Shown here: positions 1 through 8,677 of the stretch, piece after piece
Layout: every line of letters starts with the position of its first letter
How positions within the stretch are numbered: position 1 is the first letter of the stretch
Origin: an uncultured Eggerthellaceae bacterium
GTDB lineage: Bacteria > Actinomycetota > Coriobacteriia > Coriobacteriales > Eggerthellaceae
DNA length: 64,000 bases
Assembly: GCA_944321455.1 (NCBI GenBank)
Contig: CALULI010000006.1
Location: 186,001-250,000, forward strand
Direction of reading: 5' to 3'
Notes under the pieces: model-generated
Told to the model about the DNA's origin: nothing
Seen by the model: the letters and a program-made list of their open reading frames with translations, nothing else
The model's database searches: none
Made by a program: the position numbers and the translations under genes

Positions 1-991
1 CCAAGGGTGAATTTGCTACCGTACGTGCTGCCTTATCAGCATCTTCTTCTGTTGCTGCACCACGCACCACTACGGTTACTAACTTAGTAGCACCTTCACC
101 GTCAGCCGCCATTTGGCGTGCCAAGGTTTGCGTTACCTGGTTAAGAGCGGTGCAGAATTCCTGATAGGCAATGCTCTCTGCAGCAAACGGGGACGCATTT
201 GGTGCCGCCTTGCCCGAAGCCATCACATAGCACGTGTCATTAGTGGAGGTATCAGAATCAACCGTTACCTTATTAAAGCTTTGATTAGCAGCGGCTACCA
301 GCGCTTCGTGAAGTTCGGTGCTTGCCACGGGAGCGTCGGTGGTAATAACGGCAATCATGGTTGCCATGTTAGGCATAATCATGCCAGAGCCTTTAGCCAT
401 ACCACCTACCGTAAAGGTGATTCCTTTGTAGTCAGGGTCTTCAGATACATATGAAACGGCCGTTTCTTTTGGATGGGTATCGGTGGTCATAATGGCACGA
501 GCGGCATCAGCGCCGTGGGTGCCACATACCGCCTCCGTATTGGCCTGTTCATTATTGAGGCGTTTATGAAGAAGGGGTACCGCCACCGTAAAAGGCGTGG
601 TATCAAGAAGCTGGCCAATAACGCCCGTAGAAGCTACCAGCACATCTTCTTGCGCACAGCCAAGCGCATCGGCCACAATGGCGCATGTTTGACGCGCCGC
701 ATCAAGACCGATAGATCCCGTTGCCGCATTGGCAGTACCTGAATTAATAACAACCGCACGAGCAAGACCCGCACCGTTACCGTTGAGATGTTCGCGTGAA
801 ACAATGACAGGAGCAGCACAGAAAATGTTTTGCGTAAAAACGCCCGCTGCAGCGCACAGTTCATCGGCTTCCACTAAAGCCATATCCATACGGTTTGGGT
901 CATTCCTAAAGCCAGCGTGAATACCGCCTGCCTTAAAACCCGCAGCGCTGGTAACGCCACCGTTTTCAATCGTATGGATTTGAGCTGTCAT
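1..991 (-). CDS. argJ: Bifunctional glutamate N-acetyltransferase / ornithine acetyltransferase (3' end outside window)
   Basis: ArgJ moves the acetyl group from N-acetylornithine to glutamate, closing the acetyl cycle of arginine synthesis in the cytoplasm; many homologues can also use acetyl-CoA. About 330 codons are visible and the C-terminus lies beyond the left edge. Seen in the translation: a start MTAQIHTIENGGVTSAAG, the motif INSGTANAATG near residue 80, and KGSGMIMPNMATM, in which the Ala-Thr pair is the self-cleavage site that makes the alpha and beta chains (Thr at about residue 211 is the nucleophile). argC lies directly upstream on the same strand with a 138-bp gap, so the pair probably belongs to one arg operon continuing to the left. 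Whether it is mono- or bifunctional cannot be told from sequence. Confidence 0.95.
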   Translation of the reverse strand, partial: MTAQIHTIENGGVTSAAGFKAGGIHAGFRNDPNRMDMALVEADELCAAAGVFTQNIFCAAPVIVSREHLNGNGAGLARAVVINSGTANAATGSIGLDAARQTCAIVADALGCAQEDVLVASTGVIGQLLDTTPFTVAVPLLHKRLNNEQANTEAVCGTHGADAARAIMTTDTHPKETAVSYVSEDPDYKGITFTVGGMAKGSGMIMPNMATMIAVITTDAPVASTELHEALVAAANQSFNKVTVDSDTSTNDTCYVMASGKAAPNASPFAAESIAYQEFCTALNQVTQTLARQMAADGEGATKLVTVVVRGAATEEDADKAARTVANSPL

Positions 992-1088
992 AACCTATCT
1001 TTCTAATACGTTTTCTTTAACGGTGTATTCTAGCGCAGTCTGTCAAAGAGCGCAGTACAGCAAAGAAAAGACACCTATTTCTGCACAT

Positions 1089-1144
1089 GGTCTATACAGG
1101 AGATGCTCTATCTACACGAAAAGCGTTGTTTACACAGGAAGTGC
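1089..1144. repeat. Degenerate short repeats at the argC 3' end
   Basis: Three related 15-16 bp copies (TCTATACAGGAGATGC at 1091, TCTACACGAAAAGCG at 1111, TTTACACAGGAAGTGC at 1129) follow each other at 18-20 bp spacing and run into the last codons of argC. One of several similar repeat patches in this window. Confidence 0.5.
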
Positions 1145-2185
1145 TGTTGTGGTCAATCCTGCATCCTCCGAAAAGCCGCACGCGATATTGGCACACTGAA
1201 CTGCCTGCCCCGCTGCACCCTTGGCAAGGTTGTCAATGGCGCCAACCGCAATTAAGCAGTGAGTTTTTTCATTAAGCGCAATACCCACATGAGCACGATT
1301 GGTCCCTACCACTGAAGATGTCTTGGGCATTTCCCCTAAGGGCAGCACATCCACAAAGGGCTTGCCTTCGTATGCCGCAACGTAGCGTGCATAAATATCG
1401 TGCGCCGAAAGACTGCAAGCTTCGTCATTGAGCTGCAAGGTAACCGTTGAAAGAAGACCACGAGAAGCAGGAGCCAAATGCGGTGTAAACACCAAGCGGT
1501 CCTTGATGCCTAAAATCTGCTCAATTTCGGGCGTGTGGCGATGATGCGCCACCCCGTATGCCTCAAAGTTTTCGTTAGCGGAGCAGAAATGGGTACGGCT
1601 TGTAGCACTTCGGCCAGCACCCGTTACCCCCGAAATGGCATCTACCACCACAACCCCTTGAGAAAGATCAATGGCTGGATATGCCGCAAGTGATGTTGCT
1701 GTTGGATAACATCCTGCACACGCCACCAAGACAGGGTTGCCTTGAGCGTAGCGCTCATGCGCTGTCGTGAGTTCGTCTCCCGTAATTTCAGGAAGACCAA
1801 AAGCTGCCGTCGTAAGCAAATCAGCAGAGGTATGCTCAACGCCATACCATTGTTCGTAGGTAGCAACGTCTTTTAAACGATAGTCTGCCGAAAGATCAAT
1901 GACCGTGATGCCTTTTCCCAATAAGCCAGGAGCCATGTTCATGGACACCGTATGAGGCGTAGCCGTAAAAACGACATCACACGCAGCTACCGCAGGATCA
2001 TCATGAGAGGACAGAGGTAAATCGCACACACCTTTAAGCGCGGGATACAAAGATGAAATTGACTGCCCTTCGTCTGAATTGGAGGTAATAACACGCAGAT
2101 CAAAATGAGGGTGACGGGAAAGCAAACGGACCAGTTCCACGCCAGCAAACCCTGCCGCTCCAACAATGCCAACCTTGAGTGTCAT
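1130..2185 (-). CDS. argC: N-acetyl-gamma-glutamyl-phosphate reductase
   Basis: Catalyses the NADPH-dependent reduction of N-acetylglutamyl phosphate to the semialdehyde, the third step of arginine synthesis. The 351-residue product has the usual length. It begins with a Rossmann fold (VGIVGAAGFAGVELVRLL, residues 5-22) and carries the catalytic cysteine in ACAGCYPTATS (Cys159). The C-terminal dimer/catalytic region contains GVTGAGRSAT and HRHTPEIEQ. The ATG follows an AAGGAGG-type ribosome site. It is upstream of argJ on the same strand. The last codons fall in a patch of degenerate short repeats, so the extreme C-terminus may vary between strains. No ARG-box palindrome was recognised upstream. 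Confidence 0.96.
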   Translation of the reverse strand: MTLKVGIVGAAGFAGVELVRLLSRHPHFDLRVITSNSDEGQSISSLYPALKGVCDLPLSSHDDPAVAACDVVFTATPHTVSMNMAPGLLGKGITVIDLSADYRLKDVATYEQWYGVEHTSADLLTTAAFGLPEITGDELTTAHERYAQGNPVLVACAGCYPTATSLAAYPAIDLSQGVVVVDAISGVTGAGRSATSRTHFCSANENFEAYGVAHHRHTPEIEQILGIKDRLVFTPHLAPASRGLLSTVTLQLNDEACSLSAHDIYARYVAAYEGKPFVDVLPLGEMPKTSSVVGTNRAHVGIALNEKTHCLIAVGAIDNLAKGAAGQAVQCANIACGFSEDAGLTTTALPV

Positions 2186-2299
2186 GAAAGCCTCCTTGTA
2201 GATACCTTGTCGAGATATAGCTTATCCACGCTGTCAGTCTAGCGCTTTTTGTACACACGCGGGTTACGAGCAGATAAATTCTTGCTATCAAAACACACC

Positions 2300-2329
2300 T
2301 TGTTCGCTGTCTTCGGCACGCATTAGGAT
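2300..2329 (+). promoter_or_regulatory. Candidate sigma70-type promoter for the FKBP gene
   Basis: TTGTTC at 2300 and TAGGAT at 2324 are separated by 18 bp and lie about 50 bp before the FKBP start. Match to consensus is moderate; inference only. Confidence 0.35.
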
Positions 2330-2380
2330 AGACTGTCATGATAGTTCTTTACTGCAATACACCCGTGAAAGGATTTTTTC

Positions 2381-2812
2381 ATGAGCAATAATGGCAAGCG
2401 TGTTCGCACGCACTACGTTGGCACCTTTGACGATGGCACCGTTTTTGACTCTTCAGTTGAACGCGGTGAGCCCTTGGAATTTGTGTGCATGGCTGGACAG
2501 ATGATTCCTGGTTTTGACAAGGCTGTTGAATCTATGGAGGTTGGCGAAACTAAAAACGTTCATATCCCTGCAGCCGATGCCTATGGCGAATACAACGAAG
2601 AATTGGTTCAGAAAGTGCCCGTAAGCAACATTCCTGGCGCAGACGAATTGCCTGTTGGACAGACGGTATATCTACAGGGTCCTGGCGGTCAGCCCTTCCC
2701 TGCTAAGGTTGCTGCCATGGATGACGAATATGTCACCTTTGATATGAACCACGAAATGGCTGGCAAAGATTTGAATTTTGAAATTACCTTGGTAGAAATT
2801 GTTGAAGAATAG
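2381..2812 (+). CDS. FKBP-type peptidyl-prolyl isomerase, SlyD-like
   Basis: A cytoplasmic prolyl isomerase and chaperone. The 143-residue product begins with an FKBP half (VRTHYVGTFDDGTVFDSS, then PLEFVCMAGQMIPGFDKAVESM), is interrupted by an insert-in-flap chaperone domain (about residues 70-120), and closes with DMNHEMAGKDLNFEITLVEI, the signature of the SlyD branch. The C-terminal histidine-rich metal-binding tail of E. coli SlyD is absent; the protein stops at VEIVEE. The ATG has a GAAAGGA site upstream. The gene stands alone, with a strong terminator at 2884-2916. Confidence 0.93.
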   Translation: MSNNGKRVRTHYVGTFDDGTVFDSSVERGEPLEFVCMAGQMIPGFDKAVESMEVGETKNVHIPAADAYGEYNEELVQKVPVSNIPGADELPVGQTVYLQGPGGQPFPAKVAAMDDEYVTFDMNHEMAGKDLNFEITLVEIVEE

Positions 2813-2883
2813 CCCGTGTTGTTCTTCCTTTGATCTTCTGGTTTTGGCTGAGAAACCAGTCAAAGCTACTCACAAGAGTACGA

Positions 2884-2916
2884 AAGAGGCGCAGATTGCT
2901 GCGCCTCTTGTTTTTG
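2884..2916 (+). terminator. Rho-independent terminator after the FKBP gene
   Basis: Perfect 11-bp stem AAGAGGCGCAG / CTGCGCCTCTT with a 4-nt loop, followed by GTTTTTGTCTT. Confidence 0.9.
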
Positions 2917-3016
2917 TCTTATATGTCTATTGTTGTCCAATATGCCTTTGCTCCACACGCCACCTTTTGCTGGCAGCAAAATTGGTCGACCACGAAAACG
3001 TGCTTGTTACCAAATC

Positions 3017-5275
3017 CTACAAAGGAGTCTTTGCACCATCACCCATGTTGTACTCGTAAATCTGACGGGTTGCTTTATCCATGACATACGTATTCACCAT
3101 AGCAACATGATCAGGAAAATCACGATAACCTCTTACCATGATTTCTGTGTCATCTTCCCTCCACAGTTCAAAACCATCCACGTTTTCAGCAAGACCCATC
3201 TGGGTTAATTGATCGGTCATATAGCCGTAATAGTCAAACGTTTCAGGATCAAAAGTTTGCTCTCCACTTACGTATTCAATCGAATCAAGGTGGTAGCCAA
3301 ATACACTTTGATCATCTTTAACCGCGGTTACGTTAAAGGTTGTCTCGTAGGTGTCTCCCAGCGTGCCACCAACTGTTTCTACAACAACGGTTCCTGAAAC
3401 GAAGGATCCATACGACTTCCATTCACTTGAGGTTGCCGAAACAGCCACGGGTGTCGTTCCGTATCCCATGCTCCAGGTGTTTGCTTCACCATTGTTGTCT
3501 TCTTCGTTATTTCCCTCTTTGCTGTCTTCGTCCCCGTTGTAAACAAAATGTAAGGGGGATTCAGGATCAGATAAATAGGATAGATCATCAGGGCAAGAAC
3601 CATAATACGAGCTCAATACCTTGCGCACAGCCTCATCAGGAACCGTAAGATACGGATCAGCAGCTGAATAATCAGGCTCATAGCCAAAATCGTACACTTC
3701 GCTTACCTTGCTTGTTGCTTGCATTTGAGCGCCTTGCGCGTTGGCGTTATCAGCGGCTTCGCTGTTGTCTTGAGCAAGCACAACCCCGTAGCTGGTAGCT
3801 AGCGTCTCAAAAATAAGTCCTCGGTCTTGATCAGGCAGCTCTCCTGCCGCAAGAGCAATTTCTGTATCTTCACTCAGATCCTCTGCGCTCAAGGCGTTGC
3901 CATTTGCAACACCCAGGTAAAAGAGTAAAACCATATCCTGAACAGGATTGGTAATAGAGGCATCTTCTATTGGATCGCCCACAACGGCAGATTCAGTATC
4001 AAGCTGCGCATCAGATAAGTTGGACGATTGAGAAAGATCAACTTCAGACAGATCATTTCCTGTTGCATGAAGCGAAGAGAGACTGTCACCTTCAGGAACT
4101 TTCAAATCAGTCATCTGATTATTGGAACAATCAACCGACTCTAACTGTGTATTCGCAGACAAATCAAGCGATGGAATGGCGTTGTCAGAGCAATCAACCT
4201 GCTTCAGGTCGGTATTGTTAGATACATCAAGGCTTGTCAGCTTATTTCCGCTGCAGGAAAGGTTCTTCAGCTTGGTGTTGTGCGATACATCAAGATTGGT
4301 GAGCGCGTTACCGTTGCAAGACAGCGTCTCTAAATTAGTGAAGGCATCCAGGAACGGAAGTGAAGGAATTCCTAAGCCATCAATGCCCGCATGCCCGTCT
4401 TCCGAGCTGATAACCACAACAGCTTCGGCTTCCCTAACTGAAACAGCACCGCTATGGTCAGTGTCTACATTGTTGCCTAAAAAGTCTTTCCAGGGCCCTT
4501 CTTCTACCTCTTCCAAACTAAAAGCGACTGCCTCAGGGGCGGCAAAAGGGCCAACTTGCAAAACAGCCATCACGCCTATCACGCACACAACCGCAAGCAC
4601 TGCAGCACCAGAAGCAATGCCCGTAATAATTCTGTTTCGTTTACGTGTTACCTGTGTAGGCGCGTCATCTTGAAGAGCTTCAGGCTGCAAGGGCATCGGC
4701 GCGGTCACTGATGCACTTGATGCTTCTGCCGAAGCGGATGCATCCCCTGGAGCGGGCGCGTCTACCTGAATCGGCTCGCCCGTTGGCGCTGGCTCACTCA
4801 TTGCGGCATCTACGGAAGGTAGCGGGGAGGTTGACTCGCTTGAAATGGCTTCTGTATCAAGCGGCACCGTTTCTGCTGCAGCTTCTTCTGAGGCGTCCTC
4901 TACGCCTTCATCTTTGTCAGCAGAAGCGTCTGCGCTATCTTCTTCGCCAGCTGCCTTTTCTTCCGAAGCCTCTTCTGCTGCATCTTCTGAAGGGTCTTCT
5001 GCAGACGAATCTTCTTCAGTCTCTTCTGCAACGCCTTCAGTAGCGTCTTTGTCAACAACTTCATTCGCGACAGTCTCTTCTATATCTGCATCTACACTCT
5101 TGTCTTCAACACTGTCTTTGACAGACATGCCACATTCTGAACAGAACAGAGCAGTTGCAGGATTTTCTTGCCCACAAGAAGGACAAGACCACGTGTCAGC
5201 CTGAGCGTACGTTCCGCATTCAGGGCAGACAATGGAATCTTCGGGAACTTGGTTTCCGCAGTGCACGCAAAACAT
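3017..5275 (-). CDS. Zinc-ribbon / LRR single-pass membrane protein of unknown function
   Basis: A 752-residue protein with a mosaic layout. Residues 1-50 hold two zinc ribbons (FCVHCG...CPECG and CPSCG...FCSECG). Residues 50-205 are an acidic Ala/Ser/Glu linker. A single membrane helix follows at about 215-240 after a basic RKRNR stretch, placing the ribbons inside and the rest outside. Next come an EF-hand/dockerin-like loop (DTDHSGAVSVRE, about 267-278), then four or five short leucine-rich repeats of the type LxxLDVSxNTxLKxLxCSxN (about 310-400). The C-terminal 300 residues match nothing I recognise and contain an acidic GNNEEDNNG segment. Zinc ribbon plus TM plus external domain is a common plan for envelope sensors in Gram-positive bacteria, but no function can be assigned. 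Confidence 0.8.
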   Translation of the reverse strand: MFCVHCGNQVPEDSIVCPECGTYAQADTWSCPSCGQENPATALFCSECGMSVKDSVEDKSVDADIEETVANEVVDKDATEGVAEETEEDSSAEDPSEDAAEEASEEKAAGEEDSADASADKDEGVEDASEEAAAETVPLDTEAISSESTSPLPSVDAAMSEPAPTGEPIQVDAPAPGDASASAEASSASVTAPMPLQPEALQDDAPTQVTRKRNRIITGIASGAAVLAVVCVIGVMAVLQVGPFAAPEAVAFSLEEVEEGPWKDFLGNNVDTDHSGAVSVREAEAVVVISSEDGHAGIDGLGIPSLPFLDAFTNLETLSCNGNALTNLDVSHNTKLKNLSCSGNKLTSLDVSNNTDLKQVDCSDNAIPSLDLSANTQLESVDCSNNQMTDLKVPEGDSLSSLHATGNDLSEVDLSQSSNLSDAQLDTESAVVGDPIEDASITNPVQDMVLLFYLGVANGNALSAEDLSEDTEIALAAGELPDQDRGLIFETLATSYGVVLAQDNSEAADNANAQGAQMQATSKVSEVYDFGYEPDYSAADPYLTVPDEAVRKVLSSYYGSCPDDLSYLSDPESPLHFVYNGDEDSKEGNNEEDNNGEANTWSMGYGTTPVAVSATSSEWKSYGSFVSGTVVVETVGGTLGDTYETTFNVTAVKDDQSVFGYHLDSIEYVSGEQTFDPETFDYYGYMTDQLTQMGLAENVDGFELWREDDTEIMVRGYRDFPDHVAMVNTYVMDKATRQIYEYNMGDGAKTPL

Positions 5276-5399
5276 CAGAAGCCTCGTTTCAACGAGAATC
5301 GTGATTAAGAAAATTATCGCTTGGCGAAATTATAGCGCGCAACCTCGAAACCAAGAAGAGAGACGAAATACGAACAAGCCACAAAAACCAGGAAGGGTT

Positions 5400-5876
5400 C
5401 TATTCGTCTTCAGGAATAGGATGATTGTCAAAATAACCCGTTTGGCCGCGAACATTCCAGGCACATGCCGCAAGGAACAAAACCAGCATAAGCGAAATAA
5501 CCGAAGAAGGACTTACCTTGCCCAAAGACATAAAGCTGGCAAAATCCCACACCATCACAAGAGCGTTTACAAGAACAAGCCAGAAAAACATAGCGCTTTT
5601 GTAGGGGTTATGAGCGCTTCGAACCCCCAGAATACCAACCGCCAAGTTGAAAAGGCCGTTGACAACCGTATTAGGACCAAGCGCAAACTGACTCATGATC
5701 AGCGGCATCTGAATGGGAAGCAGTTCCACAGCTGTCACAAAACCCATGCCAAACGCAATCTCAATCAGCGCCCACACAATAATAATCAAGCAGAAAATGC
5801 GCGTGCGTTCTTGCCACACTGAATAAGGAGTGCCGTCGGCAGAAATATGGGTCTTTTTTTGACGAGCGTGAGCCAT
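5400..5876 (-). CDS. Small multi-pass membrane protein, unknown function
   Basis: A 158-residue hydrophobic protein with about four membrane helices (roughly residues 28-50, 70-90, 96-118, 125-142), a basic N-terminus (MAHARQKKTH) and an acidic C-terminal tail (NHPIPEDE). I do not recognise the family. A good AGGAG site precedes the ATG. It lies downstream of an 18-bp tandem repeat patch and upstream of the zinc-ribbon/LRR gene on the same strand (124-bp gap), so co-transcription is possible. Confidence 0.7.
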   Translation of the reverse strand: MAHARQKKTHISADGTPYSVWQERTRIFCLIIIVWALIEIAFGMGFVTAVELLPIQMPLIMSQFALGPNTVVNGLFNLAVGILGVRSAHNPYKSAMFFWLVLVNALVMVWDFASFMSLGKVSPSSVISLMLVLFLAACAWNVRGQTGYFDNHPIPEDE

Positions 5877-5891
5877 GAAACTCCTCTCTTA

Positions 5892-5992
5892 TATCAGCAA
5901 GGCACTTCGTGTTCGTGGTGCACAGCGTCGGCACCTCATGTCAGCAAGGCACCTTGTATCAGCAAGGTACCTTATGTCAGTGGCGCGCATTG
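5892..5992. repeat. 18-bp imperfect tandem repeat upstream of the small membrane protein gene
   Basis: Units TATCAGCAAGGCACTTCG (5892), a diverged copy (5910), an 11-bp break, then TGTCAGCAAGGCACCTTG (5939), TATCAGCAAGGTACCTTA (5957) and TGTCAGTGGCGCGCATTG (5975). It occupies the 5' flank of the leftward gene starting at 5876, so it may carry or space its promoter. Confidence 0.8.
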
Positions 5993-6027
5993 TCTTTACT
6001 TTATCCCAGAAACAACCCCTCCACAGA

Positions 6028-6062
6028 AAAAGCCACCAACCCGTTACGGATTGGTGGCTTTT
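6028..6062 (-). terminator. Terminator downstream of pheT
   Basis: 12-bp stem AAAAGCCACCAA / TTGGTGGCTTTT with an 11-nt loop; the A/T ends make it usable in both directions. About 105 bp past the pheT stop. Confidence 0.85.
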
Positions 6063-6168
6063 GTACAGATACTTTGGTAGCACTAAGGCTGCTTATGCCC
6101 CGCAAGCCGCTGAAAGCATTTTCTTACAGAACACTCATTAAGCAACTCGCAGACATATCGGTGCGGAA

Positions 6169-8664
6169 TTAACCGCGAATTTCAGCGCCTGTTGCTGCGC
6201 ATACCTTCTTGACCAAGCGCTCGTGCTGCTTATCAACTTCTTCGCTAGTAAGCGTACGATCAGCTGCACGATACGAAAGCGCATAGGCCATAGACTTCTT
6301 GCCAGCGCCCAAGCGCTCTTCATCACGGTACACATCAAAGAGATGTGCCGACTCAAGCAACTTGCCGCCCGCTGACTGCATGCGCTGCATCAGCATCTCA
6401 TGCGTTACCTCTTCATCAACGACAAACGCAACGTCAATAGATACGGCAGGATACGTTGGTACATCAACATAGTCGCGAGCAGGACGGCATGCCTTACCCA
6501 GCACCTCAACATCCAGCTCAAACGCAACTACAGGAGCTTCGGCATCATAGGCATTAACAGCCAGCGGATGAATTTCGCCAACCCAACCAAGCAAGCTACC
6601 GCCTGAATACACCTCAGCAGCGCGACCTGGCTGCAAATGAGAATACTGTGCAGGATCGGCAACCTTGAAGCGAACCTTAGGAAGTGCCAATTCGCGCACG
6701 AGCGATTCAATAACGCCCTTGCCATCAAAGAAGTCAAAACCAGCAGGAGCATTGTTCCACGCAGGAGCTGTCATAGCGCCCGCCATAACACCTGCAAGCT
6801 TTTCCTTTTCTTTTGGCTTCTGCTTGCCTTCGTGAGCGAAGAACACGTTACCCAATTCGTAGAGCTGAATGTTAGCAACGCCGTGGCTTTGGTTGTATGC
6901 AACGCTACGCAACAGACCAGGAATAATGCTGCGGCGCATAACAGCCTGTTCAGCATTCATGGGGTTGATCAGCTCAACCGCATCAGCCATGTCTTCAGTG
7001 TTCATGCGAAGCTTTTCAAGCTCATCGGTTTCGGCGAAGGAATACGTCATGGTTTCGTTCAAACCGCAGGACTGCATGGTCGCGTTAATCTTGTCGCGCA
7101 AGTGCTCAAGCGCGCTGCGCGTACCAATGCGGCCACGACCACCAGGCAAGGTGGATTCAATGCGATCCATACCATAAAGACGCAGCACCTCTTCATAAAG
7201 GTCAATTTCGCGCTCAAGGTCAGGACGATACGTTGGCGAAACAACACGAAGCACATCCGCGTCATCCGTTTCGGAAACCTGGCAACCTAGACGCGTGAGA
7301 CTATCCACAATGAAATCACGTGGAATGTCAGCACCCATCATGCCACAGAAGCGCGGTATGCGGAATTGCAAGTCAGGAGCAGCGGTTGGCAGAGGATATT
7401 CATCAACAATGCCTGCGTCGTTCGAAGAAGCAGCGCTCACGGTACCGCCTGCAACTTCAACCATCAACGCAACCGCAGCCGCACTGCGTGCGTCAATGTC
7501 GTGGTCGTCTACGCCGCGCTCATAGCGCATAGAACTTTCGCTGATCAAGCCAAGATTGCGGCTGGTGCGGCTGGTGCGACCCGCCTCAAACGTAGCTGCC
7601 TCAATCAAAATATCCGTGGTTTCTTCGGTAACTTCCGAATCAAGACCACCCATAACACCAGCAAGAGCAATAGCGCCTGCTTCAGGAGTAGAAATAACCG
7701 TCATGTCAGAGGTAAGCGTGCGCTCTTCTCCATCAAGGGTAGTCAGCGTTTCGCCCTCTTGCGCAGCGCGAACCACAATGTGGGCCACGCCTTCGTCGTT
7801 TTTAATCTTGTTCAAGTCAAACGCATGCAGAGGCTGACCGAAGAGGAACAAAATGTAGTTAGTCACGTCAACAATGTTGTTGATGGAGCGCTGTCCAATA
7901 GCAGCCAAGCGCTCAACCATCCAGTCAGGACTTGGGCCAATCTTGACACCCTTGATCACGCGTGCCGTATAGCGAGGGCATCGAGTTGGATCCTCAATGG
8001 TGATCTTAACCTCTTCATCAACAGGAGTTGCTGATGAGTCAAGCTCAAGTTTTTCTACCATTGCCTTCAAGGGGCTGGCGTAGTCCTTGCCATACATAGC
8101 GCCCACTTCGCGCGCCATGCCTACCATGGACAAGCAGTCAGGACGGTTTGGCGTAATCTCTAAATCAAGCACCGTGTCGCCCAACTGAGCATAGTCAGCA
8201 AAAGGCATACCAATAGGAGCGTCTTCAGGAAGGATCATGATGCCTTCGTGATCATTGCCCATGCCCAATTCACGAGCAGAGCAGTTCATACCCATAGACG
8301 CAATGCCGCGCAGCTTGGACTTCTTAATCTTGAAGTTTCCTGGCAGCACCGCACCAATCATGGCTACTACCACGTGGTCGCCTTCGTTAAAGTTCTGAGC
8401 ACCACACACAATTTGCAGTGGCTCTGGATTTCCATTTTCATCAACATTTTGCTGACCCACGTTAACACGCGTTACCCACATGTGATCAGAGTCAGGGTGC
8501 TTTTCCTTAGAAACAATCTGGCCCGTAACCACCTTGTCATAAGCAGCACCTAATTTTTCTACGCCTTCAACGCCTGTTCCTGTCAGATCTAAACGATCGC
8601 AGAATTCCTTGAGATCGCTGGGCGTTTCAACGTATTGATTCAACCATTTCAAAGATACTTTCAT
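6169..8664 (-). CDS. pheT: Phenylalanine-tRNA ligase beta subunit
   Basis: Large subunit of the alpha2beta2 enzyme that charges tRNA-Phe. The 831 residues match the usual bacterial length. In order: an N-terminal region and OB-type tRNA-binding domain (about 40-150, including GQIVSKEKHPDSDHMWV and ELGMGNDHEGIMILPEDAP), the B3/B4 editing region (about 215-400), the B5 domain (about 415-490), the catalytic-like core, and a C-terminal FDX-ACB anticodon-binding domain (VPTYPAVSIDVAFVV to the end). The ATG has a GGGAG site and lies 13 bp after pheS, so the two are translated from one mRNA controlled by the upstream T-box. Confidence 0.97.
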   Translation of the reverse strand: MKVSLKWLNQYVETPSDLKEFCDRLDLTGTGVEGVEKLGAAYDKVVTGQIVSKEKHPDSDHMWVTRVNVGQQNVDENGNPEPLQIVCGAQNFNEGDHVVVAMIGAVLPGNFKIKKSKLRGIASMGMNCSARELGMGNDHEGIMILPEDAPIGMPFADYAQLGDTVLDLEITPNRPDCLSMVGMAREVGAMYGKDYASPLKAMVEKLELDSSATPVDEEVKITIEDPTRCPRYTARVIKGVKIGPSPDWMVERLAAIGQRSINNIVDVTNYILFLFGQPLHAFDLNKIKNDEGVAHIVVRAAQEGETLTTLDGEERTLTSDMTVISTPEAGAIALAGVMGGLDSEVTEETTDILIEAATFEAGRTSRTSRNLGLISESSMRYERGVDDHDIDARSAAAVALMVEVAGGTVSAASSNDAGIVDEYPLPTAAPDLQFRIPRFCGMMGADIPRDFIVDSLTRLGCQVSETDDADVLRVVSPTYRPDLEREIDLYEEVLRLYGMDRIESTLPGGRGRIGTRSALEHLRDKINATMQSCGLNETMTYSFAETDELEKLRMNTEDMADAVELINPMNAEQAVMRRSIIPGLLRSVAYNQSHGVANIQLYELGNVFFAHEGKQKPKEKEKLAGVMAGAMTAPAWNNAPAGFDFFDGKGVIESLVRELALPKVRFKVADPAQYSHLQPGRAAEVYSGGSLLGWVGEIHPLAVNAYDAEAPVVAFELDVEVLGKACRPARDYVDVPTYPAVSIDVAFVVDEEVTHEMLMQRMQSAGGKLLESAHLFDVYRDEERLGAGKKSMAYALSYRAADRTLTSEEVDKQHERLVKKVCAATGAEIRG

Positions 8665-8677
8665 CGTCTATCTCCCT

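Noticed and set aside
4845-5204. Ser/Ala-rich plus-strand frame
   Set aside because: It is the complement of the Glu/Ala/Ser linker of the zinc-ribbon/LRR protein; codon periodicity belongs to the minus strand.
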